From: Lachnospiraceae bacterium
GTDB taxonomy: Bacteria > Bacillota > Clostridia > Lachnospirales > Lachnospiraceae
Direction of reading: 5' to 3'
DNA length: 53,277 bases
Assembly: GCA_014799405.1 (NCBI GenBank)
Contig: JAAVIA010000001.1
Coordinates: 60,717 to 113,993 of the forward strand
Part shown: positions 1 through 6,671 of the stretch, piece by piece
Position numbering within the stretch: the first letter of the stretch is position 1
How the letters are laid out: each line of letters begins with the position of its first letter
Notes under the pieces: model-generated
What the model saw: the letters and a program-made list of their open reading frames with translations, nothing else
Told to the model about the DNA's origin: nothing
The model's database searches: none
Translations under genes and position numbers: made by a program

Positions 1-378
1 TTAAAGCTGAAGGAAATTTCCTATGTACATGCGGAGGCTTATGCAGCAGGAGAGCTTAAGCATGGTACCATTGCACTCATAACGGAAAATGTTCCTGTAA
101 TAGCGCTTGCAACTCAGGAGGATGTATACAGCAAGGTTATATCCAACATAAGAGAGGTAAAGGCGAGGGGTGCATACGTTGTACTTGTCAGCATGGATGA
201 GGAGGTAAATGACCCTTCAATATGCGATAAGCACATCCGAATACCAAGGCTTGAGCCGGAATTTACTGCCTTTGCAACTGCGGTGATTTTGCAGCTTATA
301 GCATATTATACATCTGAGGCAAAGGGGCTTGACGTTGACAAGCCGAGAAACCTTGCCAAATCAGTAACGGTAGAATAA
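1..378 (+). CDS. glmS: GlmS C-terminal fragment (glutamine-fructose-6-phosphate aminotransferase, isomerising)
   Basis: The reading frame is open from the first base and encodes the last 125 residues of GlmS, which makes glucosamine-6-phosphate from fructose-6-phosphate and glutamine in the cytoplasm for cell-wall and amino-sugar synthesis. The second SIS (sugar isomerase) domain is visible, including the [18 protein letters not shown] stretch that lines the sugar site, and the protein ends in the almost invariant [11 protein letters not shown] tail. The 5' part lies outside the window. A hairpin terminator follows 14 bases after the stop, so the gene is probably not co-transcribed with what follows. 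It is the ordinary housekeeping enzyme and not a PtmF-type paralogue, judged by the tail, although only one fifth of the protein can be seen. Confidence 0.95.
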   Translation, partial: LKLKEISYVHAEAYAAGELKHGTIALITENVPVIALATQEDVYSKVISNIREVKARGAYVVLVSMDEEVNDPSICDKHIRIPRLEPEFTAFATAVILQLIAYYTSEAKGLDVDKPRNLAKSVTVE

Positions 379-392
379 AAGAACAAAATAAA

Positions 393-433
393 GGATGCGG
401 CACTTTGGTTGTATTGTGTCGCATCCACTTTTT
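393..433 (+). terminator. Rho-independent terminator after glmS
   Basis: An 11-bp stem (GGATGCGGCAC paired with GTGTCGCATCC, one G-T pair) with a 12-nt loop is followed by a run of five T at 429-433. It separates glmS from the LXG-like island. Confidence 0.85.
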
Positions 434-472
434 GTTTATGTGGATATTTTACTACAAAAATCGCCATTTTAA

Positions 473-500
473 TGAAAATTAAAAAAACATATGCTATAAT
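473..500 (+). promoter_or_regulatory. Probable sigma-A promoter of the LXG-like island
   Basis: An extended -10 box TGCTATAAT (TATAAT at 495-500) lies 36 bases upstream of the start of the 587-aa gene. A weak -35 candidate TGAAAA at 473-478 is spaced by 16 bases. The -35 is poor, so the extended -10 would have to carry recognition. Confidence 0.4.
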
Positions 501-535
501 GAAATACAAATTACATTCCAAAGGGGAGAGATAAT

Positions 536-2299
536 ATGGAACTTGGGGAAATAGACGGAAAAATAATTAATCCGGTAAAATTGAAGGAACAGTGTGCATT
601 GATTACACAAAATTATGATTATCAAAATGCGTCGTATATTCTTTTGTCAGATCGTGTTAATAGGTTGTGCCAGGAAAATGGATTAAATGGTAACGCCATT
701 GCAGGCTTTAAATCCCAGATGAGTAACTACAAGTCAGTCTTTGATGCATTATGTTATGCAAATGAATTGGATAAACATGATATCAATACACTTAATGCAA
801 TCCTTGATTCCGAACTTGGAAGCAGTATTTTGGATGGAACGGAGATATTGGATAGGATAAAACAGGCGGAGGCGGATTATGAGAGAAATTCTTGGCAGAG
901 AGGATACTGGCATTCTGAGTATATGAATGCCAAGCCGCATCAGATAATATATATTGATTTATGTTATTATACATATAAACACTATGAAAATCTTGCTGAT
1001 GATGCCGTTGAAGATAAAGCGTATTGGGAAAGGCGTGGCGAGCTGTTGCTTAGTATAGCTTCAAAGTTGAGTGGATTATTTGTAAATGGTAATGAATTCA
1101 GAGACCATGCAAATAAAGGAATAAATCAAATTGCTACGGCTTTTAATGCTGATACAAATACATATAATGAAGGAAATGCATCATGGAAAGATGAATTGTT
1201 ATCTTTTATAGGTGACAGTGTTTATAAGGAATCAGGAGAAATTAACTGGGATTTGGTTAGACAGATTCTTTCAAAGGATGCAGATTTTATTTCTGATACG
1301 GAATATATGCTTGCAGCATATGCATATATGAATGCGGACGAGAATGAAATGAATGATTTTTTTATGATGTGCAGAGTTCCTGAAAATGTAGACCGGCTTG
1401 CATGGCAAAAATTGTTTAATGCTAACAAAGTAGATAATTTGACTTTTGGTAATAAACGTATGCTAACACTGGATTCGGCAAAAGTAGATGGAGTTTGCAG
1501 ACAGGCAAATGTTTATCAGACAAATCTGCTTGCCATGCTTCGATATGGAAATTTGGATGACGCATCAAGAGGTGCTTTAAGGGATGAAAGAGACAATATT
1601 ATTCAAAAAATAACCATGGCTCAAACATTGAATGAAATACATTCCTTTTATGGCTCGCGGGATGAAAACGATTTTTTTAATCTTGAGTATTGTAGTGTGG
1701 ACTTTGGTCCTGCTGCTGAGTTGAAAGCTACATACAATTCCCTTATGTGTGCCACTGATGCTTCTTTGGCATCTTTTGAGTCTCATACAGTAATGGTCAG
1801 TAATACACTTAGATGCAATGACCTTAATGCAAGTTTAATTGAAACATTGAAGTATGCTTCATTTAAGGAATTAACATCATATTCTACGGCTATTGTAGGA
1901 GACAATGTTGGAACGCAAGCCGTTGATGTTGCCTTTGGAAGTATACCCGGCGTCAGTTTTGCAGTATTCGGATTGGGGCTTGTGGAGGATATTTATAAAA
2001 ATGAAAGAAATTACGTGTTTATCAATGATACGTTTGAAAGCCTTGAAATAGGGCATGCTGCATATATATTTGACTGTTGTGGGAGCATAGTTTTGTATGA
2101 TGATAACAAGATGAGTGTTTCAATATATGAAGATACAGATACCGCTAGAATAACAAAAGATATTGGAAATTTAATGGGTAACAGTAATCTGGATTCGAAG
2201 TATTTGCTTGAGCATCCGCTGGAAGTATTTCAGGAGTATTATGCGTACGATTTGGAACATGGAGGCAATGATATTCATGAAATTATACATGGTAATTAA
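536..2299 (+). CDS. LXG-like helical protein, possible type VII secretion effector (587 aa)
   Basis: I do not recognise a named family with certainty. Residues 1-200 are predicted helical and acidic, with a segment around residues 45-75 (LNGNAIAGFKSQMSNYKSVF) that resembles the helical hairpin of LXG effector domains. No signal peptide or lipobox is present. Around residues 460-490 there is a Gly/Ala/Phe-rich hydrophobic stretch (VAFGSIPGVSFAVFGLGLVE) that could insert in membranes, and the C-terminal 90 residues are acidic. The start has a good RBS (AAGGGGAGA). Downstream are two duplicated membrane-anchored proteins and two small helical proteins, the usual company of LXG toxins, their immunity proteins and their Lap chaperones. 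The toxin activity is inference; no known nuclease or ADP-ribosyltransferase motif is visible. No EssC-type ATPase is in the window. Confidence 0.5.
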   Translation: MELGEIDGKIINPVKLKEQCALITQNYDYQNASYILLSDRVNRLCQENGLNGNAIAGFKSQMSNYKSVFDALCYANELDKHDINTLNAILDSELGSSILDGTEILDRIKQAEADYERNSWQRGYWHSEYMNAKPHQIIYIDLCYYTYKHYENLADDAVEDKAYWERRGELLLSIASKLSGLFVNGNEFRDHANKGINQIATAFNADTNTYNEGNASWKDELLSFIGDSVYKESGEINWDLVRQILSKDADFISDTEYMLAAYAYMNADENEMNDFFMMCRVPENVDRLAWQKLFNANKVDNLTFGNKRMLTLDSAKVDGVCRQANVYQTNLLAMLRYGNLDDASRGALRDERDNIIQKITMAQTLNEIHSFYGSRDENDFFNLEYCSVDFGPAAELKATYNSLMCATDASLASFESHTVMVSNTLRCNDLNASLIETLKYASFKELTSYSTAIVGDNVGTQAVDVAFGSIPGVSFAVFGLGLVEDIYKNERNYVFINDTFESLEIGHAAYIFDCCGSIVLYDDNKMSVSIYEDTDTARITKDIGNLMGNSNLDSKYLLEHPLEVFQEYYAYDLEHGGNDIHEIIHGN

Positions 2300-2322
2300 T
2301 ATTAGTTGGGGAGATTGAAAAT

Positions 2323-3087
2323 ATGAGCGAAGAAAAAAATAAAAAGAAAATCTGCAAAACATCCGTGCGTAAGTATCTGATATTAATTGGTGCCCTGATA
2401 TTGCTACTGATTTATGTAGTGATACCCCGTGTGATGGATTTGAGGCGGAGAATTAATATAGCAAAGGATTTGGAAAGCGTCTACCCGGGTTGTAAAATTG
2501 TTGAAGTAGAATGTGAGAAGAAGCCGACTTACAAGTCGGATTTAAGAAAAAATGGCTATTTGTTTAATAACGCTTTTCCGGAAGAGGGTTTGTATCATTT
2601 TTGGGTTTTGGGTGCAGAAAATCCTCATATGTCAGATGGATATGCAACAAAGGATGGAACGGTCGTTTATGACTCATATGCCGACCTGTACTATAAGGAT
2701 GCGAGCGTTTCGTATTTTGAAGCCATTGTAGATTTTGAACATAATTTTCCCGGACTTGACTATTATATTTCGAAAAAAAATTTGAACCAACTCATGTATG
2801 TACAGACACATGAATGCACAACCTTTGAGGAATATAGAAATGCAACATCTGAAAATGAAAAATTGGGAGGGTATGTGTTTGCCCGTGTGCGCACTTGCGG
2901 ATATCCGGCATTATATGTAGGTATTGTTGATGGAAATGAGGAAACTGTTGAAGAAATAAAGAAAATACTTCAGGATGCGGATTTTGATATGTATGTTGAC
3001 TTTCTAGATATGCGTGCTAACGCTGAAGGCGAATATGATGAATATTCTTTCGAGGATCGTTTGGGAGATTATATCCCCTTTGAGTAA
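2323..3087 (+). CDS. Membrane-anchored protein, copy 1 of a tandem duplicate (possible immunity protein)
   Basis: This 254-aa protein has a short basic N-terminus, one membrane helix at about residues 18-37 (YLILIGALILLLIYVVIPRV) and an acidic C-terminal domain that should lie outside the cell because of the positive-inside rule. It is paralogous to the next gene along its whole length: the first 50 residues are almost identical, and both share YKSDL, DGT, VDFEHNFP, VQTHECTTFE and KKILQDADFDMYV. The gene starts 23 bases after the LXG-like gene with an RBS (GGGGAGA), so it is probably in the same operon. One-helix proteins with an external domain right after an LXG effector are often immunity proteins (for example the TipC group). 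That role is inferred from position, not from a recognised domain. Confidence 0.65.
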   Translation: MSEEKNKKKICKTSVRKYLILIGALILLLIYVVIPRVMDLRRRINIAKDLESVYPGCKIVEVECEKKPTYKSDLRKNGYLFNNAFPEEGLYHFWVLGAENPHMSDGYATKDGTVVYDSYADLYYKDASVSYFEAIVDFEHNFPGLDYYISKKNLNQLMYVQTHECTTFEEYRNATSENEKLGGYVFARVRTCGYPALYVGIVDGNEETVEEIKKILQDADFDMYVDFLDMRANAEGEYDEYSFEDRLGDYIPFE

Positions 3088-3149
3088 GTAAGGGGTAGAA
3101 ATTATGATTTAGGAAACGGTGATTAACATTATTGGGGGAAATTGAAAAA

Positions 3150-4007
3150 ATGAGTGAAGAAAAGAATAAAAAGAAAATCTGCAAAACATCCGTGCGTAAG
3201 TATCTGATATTAATTGGAGCCCTGATATTGGTTCTGATTTATGTAGTGATACCGCGAGTAATGGATTTGAGACGGAGAATTAATATAGCAAAGGATTTGG
3301 AAAGTGTCTACACGGGTATTGACATTGTCGAAGTAACATGTGATAAGAAGCCTACTTACAAGTCGGATTTGGAAGAACGTGGTGAGTTCTTTGGCGATGC
3401 TTTTCCTGAAGAGGGTTTATATTATTTTTATGTTTATGGTTCAGAAGATGATTATCCTTGGATGCAGGGATATGGAACAATGGATACAAAAACTTTTCTT
3501 TTTGCACAGGGATATGCAGCAAAAGATGGAACGGTTATTTATGACACATATGCCGGTCTGTACTATGCTGACGAGAGTGCTTCGTATTTTGAATCCGTGG
3601 TTGATTTTGAACATAATTTTCCTGAGCTTGATTATTATATCAAGCAAGGAAATAGTAATATATCCAGATTTGTACAGACACATGAATGCACAACCTTTGA
3701 GGGGTATCGAAATGCAAAAGTGGGAAGGAATATGATAACTACTGTTTTCACTTATGGATATCCGGAATTACGGGTAGGTATAGATGGTGAAAACAAGGAG
3801 AGGGTTGAGGCGATGAAGGCAATAAAGAAAATACTTCAAGATGCGGATTTTGATATGTATGTATCTTTTTACGACTTGAGGTCGAATGCTTCAGGTAAAT
3901 ATGATTTTTTTTCTTTGCAGTATAAAGAGATAGTATATGAACCCTTTGAGGATGGATTTGGGGGAGATATATTGGAAGATAGATTGGAGGAAAAATTAAA
4001 TGAGTGA
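3150..4007 (+). CDS. Membrane-anchored protein, copy 2 of a tandem duplicate (possible immunity protein)
   Basis: This 285-aa paralogue of the preceding gene has the same N-terminal anchor (MSEEKNKKKICKTSVRKYL) and the same order of conserved segments, but a longer loop in the middle (about residues 80-105) and an extended acidic tail. The ATG at 3150 is chosen because it aligns with the start of copy 1 and follows TTGGGGGAAATTG, which duplicates the leader of copy 1. The nucleotide identity is highest in the first 150 bases and falls afterwards, so the external domains have diverged faster than the anchor, as expected if they bind different partners. It overlaps the next gene by 8 bases. Confidence 0.65.
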   Translation: MSEEKNKKKICKTSVRKYLILIGALILVLIYVVIPRVMDLRRRINIAKDLESVYTGIDIVEVTCDKKPTYKSDLEERGEFFGDAFPEEGLYYFYVYGSEDDYPWMQGYGTMDTKTFLFAQGYAAKDGTVIYDTYAGLYYADESASYFESVVDFEHNFPELDYYIKQGNSNISRFVQTHECTTFEGYRNAKVGRNMITTVFTYGYPELRVGIDGENKERVEAMKAIKKILQDADFDMYVSFYDLRSNASGKYDFFSLQYKEIVYEPFEDGFGGDILEDRLEEKLNE

Positions 4008-4290
4008 TGAAATTTCTTTAGATGCAGGTCTTATCGAACAACATTATGAAAGTCTTGTTTCGGGAGTGGAGCAATGCTTGGACCCTATATCGGTTGTGTA
4101 TGATGATGAAACGAATATATCGGTCAGGGATAATTCAAAAAGTGCATATGAAAGAGCAGTAAATATGGAAAAGCTTATTGAGCAATGCATTGATACCGAT
4201 GCAGAGCATTTGAAAAAGCTTGGAGAGACCTTTTTTACTATGGACGATAATTTATCTGCAGATATAAATAATTTATTGTCTTTTAATTAG
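4000..4290 (+). CDS. Small helical protein, TIGR04197/DUF3130-like type VII secretion partner
   Basis: The 96-aa acidic protein has no signal peptide and no Cys pair. Its pattern of a TNISVRDNSKSAY segment, a long helix with LIEQCIDTD, and a C-terminal FFTMDDNLSADI resembles the small WXG100-like partners (TIGR04197, DUF3130, also called Lap1) encoded beside LXG effectors, which bind the LXG domain and target it for export. The start overlaps the end of copy 2 of the membrane-anchored protein, and an RBS (TTGGAGGAAAA) lies 5-12 bases upstream. Assignment rests on motif recognition by eye. In characterised LXG operons such genes lie upstream of the effector, whereas here the gene is downstream. 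Confidence 0.55.
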   Translation: MSDEISLDAGLIEQHYESLVSGVEQCLDPISVVYDDETNISVRDNSKSAYERAVNMEKLIEQCIDTDAEHLKKLGETFFTMDDNLSADINNLLSFN

Positions 4291-4298
4291 GGGGAAAA

Positions 4299-4664
4299 AT
4301 GGAAAAGAAGAATGAATTGGAACAGAGGCTTTACGATGCAAAAAAGGAACGAGACAGAAATTATGATTTAAGAAATGAATTATCAAGAAAAGCCAATATC
4401 CTTGGTGAGGATTTGGAAGAAAGAATCAGACGAATTGATCAGTATCTTTCTTCCAAAAGTATGCCTGAAAAAGACAAACTTGTGTATGCTGAAAAAAGGC
4501 TGACAGCACGAAACAGGTGTATGGATTTTGAAGACCTGATGGATGATTTAAAAAAACGCATTAATAAGCAATGTGAAGAATCCGATTATAAAGTACACAA
4601 GCTTGAGTATATGGTCAGGGAAATGAGTGAAAACGATGAAGAAATGGATGAAACAAGCATATAA
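4299..4664 (+). CDS. Coiled-coil protein, possible second LXG partner (DUF3958/YwqH-like)
   Basis: The 121-aa protein is highly charged and almost entirely heptad-like helix (LEQRLYDAKKERDRNYDLR onwards). Size and composition resemble the second small helical partner found next to LXG effectors (DUF3958/Lap2 or the YwqH type), but no diagnostic motif settles the family. It starts 8 bases after the previous stop with RBS TAGGGGGAAAA and is the last gene of the plus-strand island. The next gene converges on it with 35 bases between the two stops. Confidence 0.5.
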   Translation: MEKKNELEQRLYDAKKERDRNYDLRNELSRKANILGEDLEERIRRIDQYLSSKSMPEKDKLVYAEKRLTARNRCMDFEDLMDDLKKRINKQCEESDYKVHKLEYMVREMSENDEEMDETSI

Positions 4665-4699
4665 CGCGTTTTCACAAATGTAAGTTTTTGTCCCCTGTT

Positions 4700-5416
4700 T
4701 TATTCCTCTGCGTCCGTGTCTGTAGCAATACCTCCGTCAACAATCGTTGCGGTAGAAATCATTGCCGCATCAATTGCCATGAAATCATGTTCGCCTATGT
4801 AAAAGGTGTTGTCCTCCGTAATAATTGTAACGGTAATCGTCACAGGCTCTCCATAGGTCATGTTCATACAGCCGTCATTTAAGATGTCAAGCATACCGGA
4901 AGAAAATTCGGTTTCGTATTCATTCATTGTATAATTGTTATATATTCCGTTTGCAACCTCGTGATTAAAATGATCTACATATGCAACCACATCGTAGGAG
5001 GTTTGTGCAAAGATATTCATGGGATATACCGTAACGTCGACAAAATACTGCGTTCCTGACTTGTACGCCTTTGAAACCTTATAGTTTGCCTTACTGTAAA
5101 TGTTTTTTGCAAGCTCCACATATTTCGGATACATATCAGGGGCTTCTGATATTTCTATGCTGTAGTAGGAAAGAATGCTGTCGGCAAGATATTCTGCATT
5201 CGCCTCATAAAGAGCTTCTGCATCCGCCTTGTTTGCGCCTGTGGCTTTTATATAATCCTCTGTAGCTCCAAGATAGTTGATGGCAATAAGGCTCTTAACA
5301 TAATTTTGGTAACGCTTTTCTTGCCTGTTTTCACATCCTGTCAGGGATAAAATTAAAATCAGAGAAAGGAAAAGCGACATGTATTTTTTAAAATGATTTC
5401 TAAAAGCTGATTTCAT
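4700..5416 (-). CDS. Lipoprotein of unknown function (238 aa)
   Basis: The protein starts MKSAFRNHFKKY, has a hydrophobic core (about residues 13-24) and a lipobox LTGC with the lipidated cysteine at residue 28, so it should be anchored to the outer face of the membrane. The mature part has no domain that I recognise; it is rich in Tyr, Asp and Ala, and a region with alternating hydrophobic residues (TQYFVDVTVYPMNIF, VTITVTIITEDNTFYIG) suggests a small beta-rich fold, as in DUF5105-like lipoproteins. The ATG at 5416 is chosen because GGAGG lies 10 bases upstream and the signal peptide begins there. The frame stays open upstream to 5620, but that part encodes an AT-rich, signal-free extension. 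Transcription is divergent from the DivIVA-domain gene. Confidence 0.75.
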   Translation of the reverse strand: MKSAFRNHFKKYMSLFLSLILILSLTGCENRQEKRYQNYVKSLIAINYLGATEDYIKATGANKADAEALYEANAEYLADSILSYYSIEISEAPDMYPKYVELAKNIYSKANYKVSKAYKSGTQYFVDVTVYPMNIFAQTSYDVVAYVDHFNHEVANGIYNNYTMNEYETEFSSGMLDILNDGCMNMTYGEPVTITVTIITEDNTFYIGEHDFMAIDAAMISTATIVDGGIATDTDAEE

Positions 5417-5576
5417 AAATGAAAAACCTCCGGTTGTAATAAGAATATTTATTATGCAGTTATTATCATATAAAGAAATATAACACAAATAAGTAATAAA
5501 TGCGATATAAAATATACCATATTTTATGAAAAAATAATTTAGAAGAAAGTTACAGTCAAATAAAGAAAAAAATAAG

Positions 5577-5604
5577 TGCATACTGTCGTTATATGTGGTA
5601 TAAT
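5577..5604 (+). promoter_or_regulatory. Possible sigma-A promoter of the DivIVA-domain gene
   Basis: TATAAT at 5599-5604 is preceded by a weak TGCATA at 5577-5582 with 16 bases between. A second TATAAT is at 5631-5636. The 267-bp divergent region between the lipoprotein and the DivIVA-domain gene is very AT-rich, and I see nothing else in it. Confidence 0.35.
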
Positions 5605-5683
5605 ATGCAAAAAAGTACATTATAATTTGCTATAATATAATTATCATGATTTATTGTGAAAAGTATTATGAAAGGGGATAATT

Positions 5684-6529
5684 ATGGAACCACAGTTTAA
5701 AACAGCCTCATTTGGCGGATATGATAAAAAGGCAGTTGACGTATATATAGAGGACATAAGGTCAAGACATGAAAAAGAGGTATCAGAGCTCAAGGCAAAT
5801 ATTTTAAAGCTCAGCGAGACGGTCAAAAACCTAAATACCATGAGGGAGGTAAACCTTAACGAATCATCAAGTACCATAGATAACCTCAAGAAGGTAAATG
5901 ATGAGCTGCAAATGGAAATTACCCAATTCAAAAATCAGCTGGAAACCTACAGAACGAGAGAGGATGAATCTGCAAGCAGATATGAGTCCATTTCAAGAAC
6001 ACTTCTTGAGGCAAGGGAAAGTGCAGACATTCTTATCAATGATACAAATGCAAAATGTGAGCGACAGCTTGCAGATACACAGGCAGAGTGTGAGAGAATG
6101 AAGCAGGAGACAGAAGAATACTGTACGAGTCTTCATAATGAAACGGAAAATGAGTGTCAGCGGCTTGCAACGGAGACCACTGCAAATTGCGAGAGAATGC
6201 GTGTGGAAACTACAAGTGCATGTCAGGAGATGAAAGACACCACATATGCAAACTGTGAGGACCTTAGAAGAAGAACAACGGAGGAAACAGATTCATTACG
6301 CACACAGACACAGGAATACTGTGATAATTTGAGAAAACAGACCGAGGATGAGTGCGAGGAAATTCGCAGTCAGGCAAGGCTTGACGCATACAATGCCCGT
6401 ATGGCGGTTAAGAGAGAGTGTGAGAATTTAGGAAGCTTCATGACAGAGCTTATTTCATCTGTGGATAATGTCGTAAAGGCATGTGATCAGACCAAGACGA
6501 TTGCGGCACAGCAGTTTCCGGATCTGTAA
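5684..6529 (+). CDS. DivIVA-domain protein with cysteine-studded 11-residue coiled-coil repeats
   Basis: Residues 1-50 match the DivIVA lipid-binding domain: FGGYDKKAVDVYI at 10-22, where DivIVA/GpsB proteins have GY-x-x-x-x-VD-x-Y/F, followed by a coiled coil. DivIVA proteins sit at curved membrane and recruit division, cell-wall or polar factors. From about residue 114 the coiled coil is built of 11-residue repeats. Cysteines lie at 125, 136, 147, 158, 169, 180, 191, 213, 224 and 246, all in one register; Thr202 and Ala235 occupy the two skipped places. The C-terminal 30 residues leave the repeat. The gene stands alone between its upstream promoter region and a large hairpin terminator. Total length, 281 aa, is normal for the family, but the cysteine pattern is not. 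The role in division or polar organisation is inferred from the domain only. Confidence 0.8.
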   Translation: MEPQFKTASFGGYDKKAVDVYIEDIRSRHEKEVSELKANILKLSETVKNLNTMREVNLNESSSTIDNLKKVNDELQMEITQFKNQLETYRTREDESASRYESISRTLLEARESADILINDTNAKCERQLADTQAECERMKQETEEYCTSLHNETENECQRLATETTANCERMRVETTSACQEMKDTTYANCEDLRRRTTEETDSLRTQTQEYCDNLRKQTEDECEEIRSQARLDAYNARMAVKRECENLGSFMTELISSVDNVVKACDQTKTIAAQQFPDL

Positions 6530-6534
6530 TACAT

Positions 6535-6643
6535 GGTTGTCGATTCAGAAGGTTTAATATGCACATAATGAAACTGTTTTACATGTTTTAAGCAGTTTGT
6601 TATTTGCATATTGCGCATTTTGAACCGACAGCCTTCTTTTTTT
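6535..6643 (+). terminator. Long imperfect hairpin ending in a T run
   Basis: The arms 6535-6550 and 6618-6633 pair over 16 bp with three mismatches or G-T pairs. Inner arms 6556-6563 with 6605-6612 (AATATGCA/TGCATATT) and 6571-6576 with 6593-6598 (AAACTG/CAGTTT) pair perfectly. The outer arm is followed by TTCTTTTTTT. It sits just after the DivIVA-domain gene and can end its transcript, although about 100 nt is long for a simple terminator. Confidence 0.7.
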
Positions 6644-6671
6644 CAATGATGGTGTATAAGGGGGTGTTTTT

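Noticed and set aside
3340-3735. 131-codon plus-strand frame within copy 2 of the anchored protein
   Set aside because: It lies wholly inside the conserved frame of the larger gene and has no RBS or recognisable sequence.
5417-5620. 68-codon N-terminal extension of the minus-strand lipoprotein
   Set aside because: The signal peptide with lipobox would lie in the middle of the protein, and a good RBS lies before the ATG at 5416.
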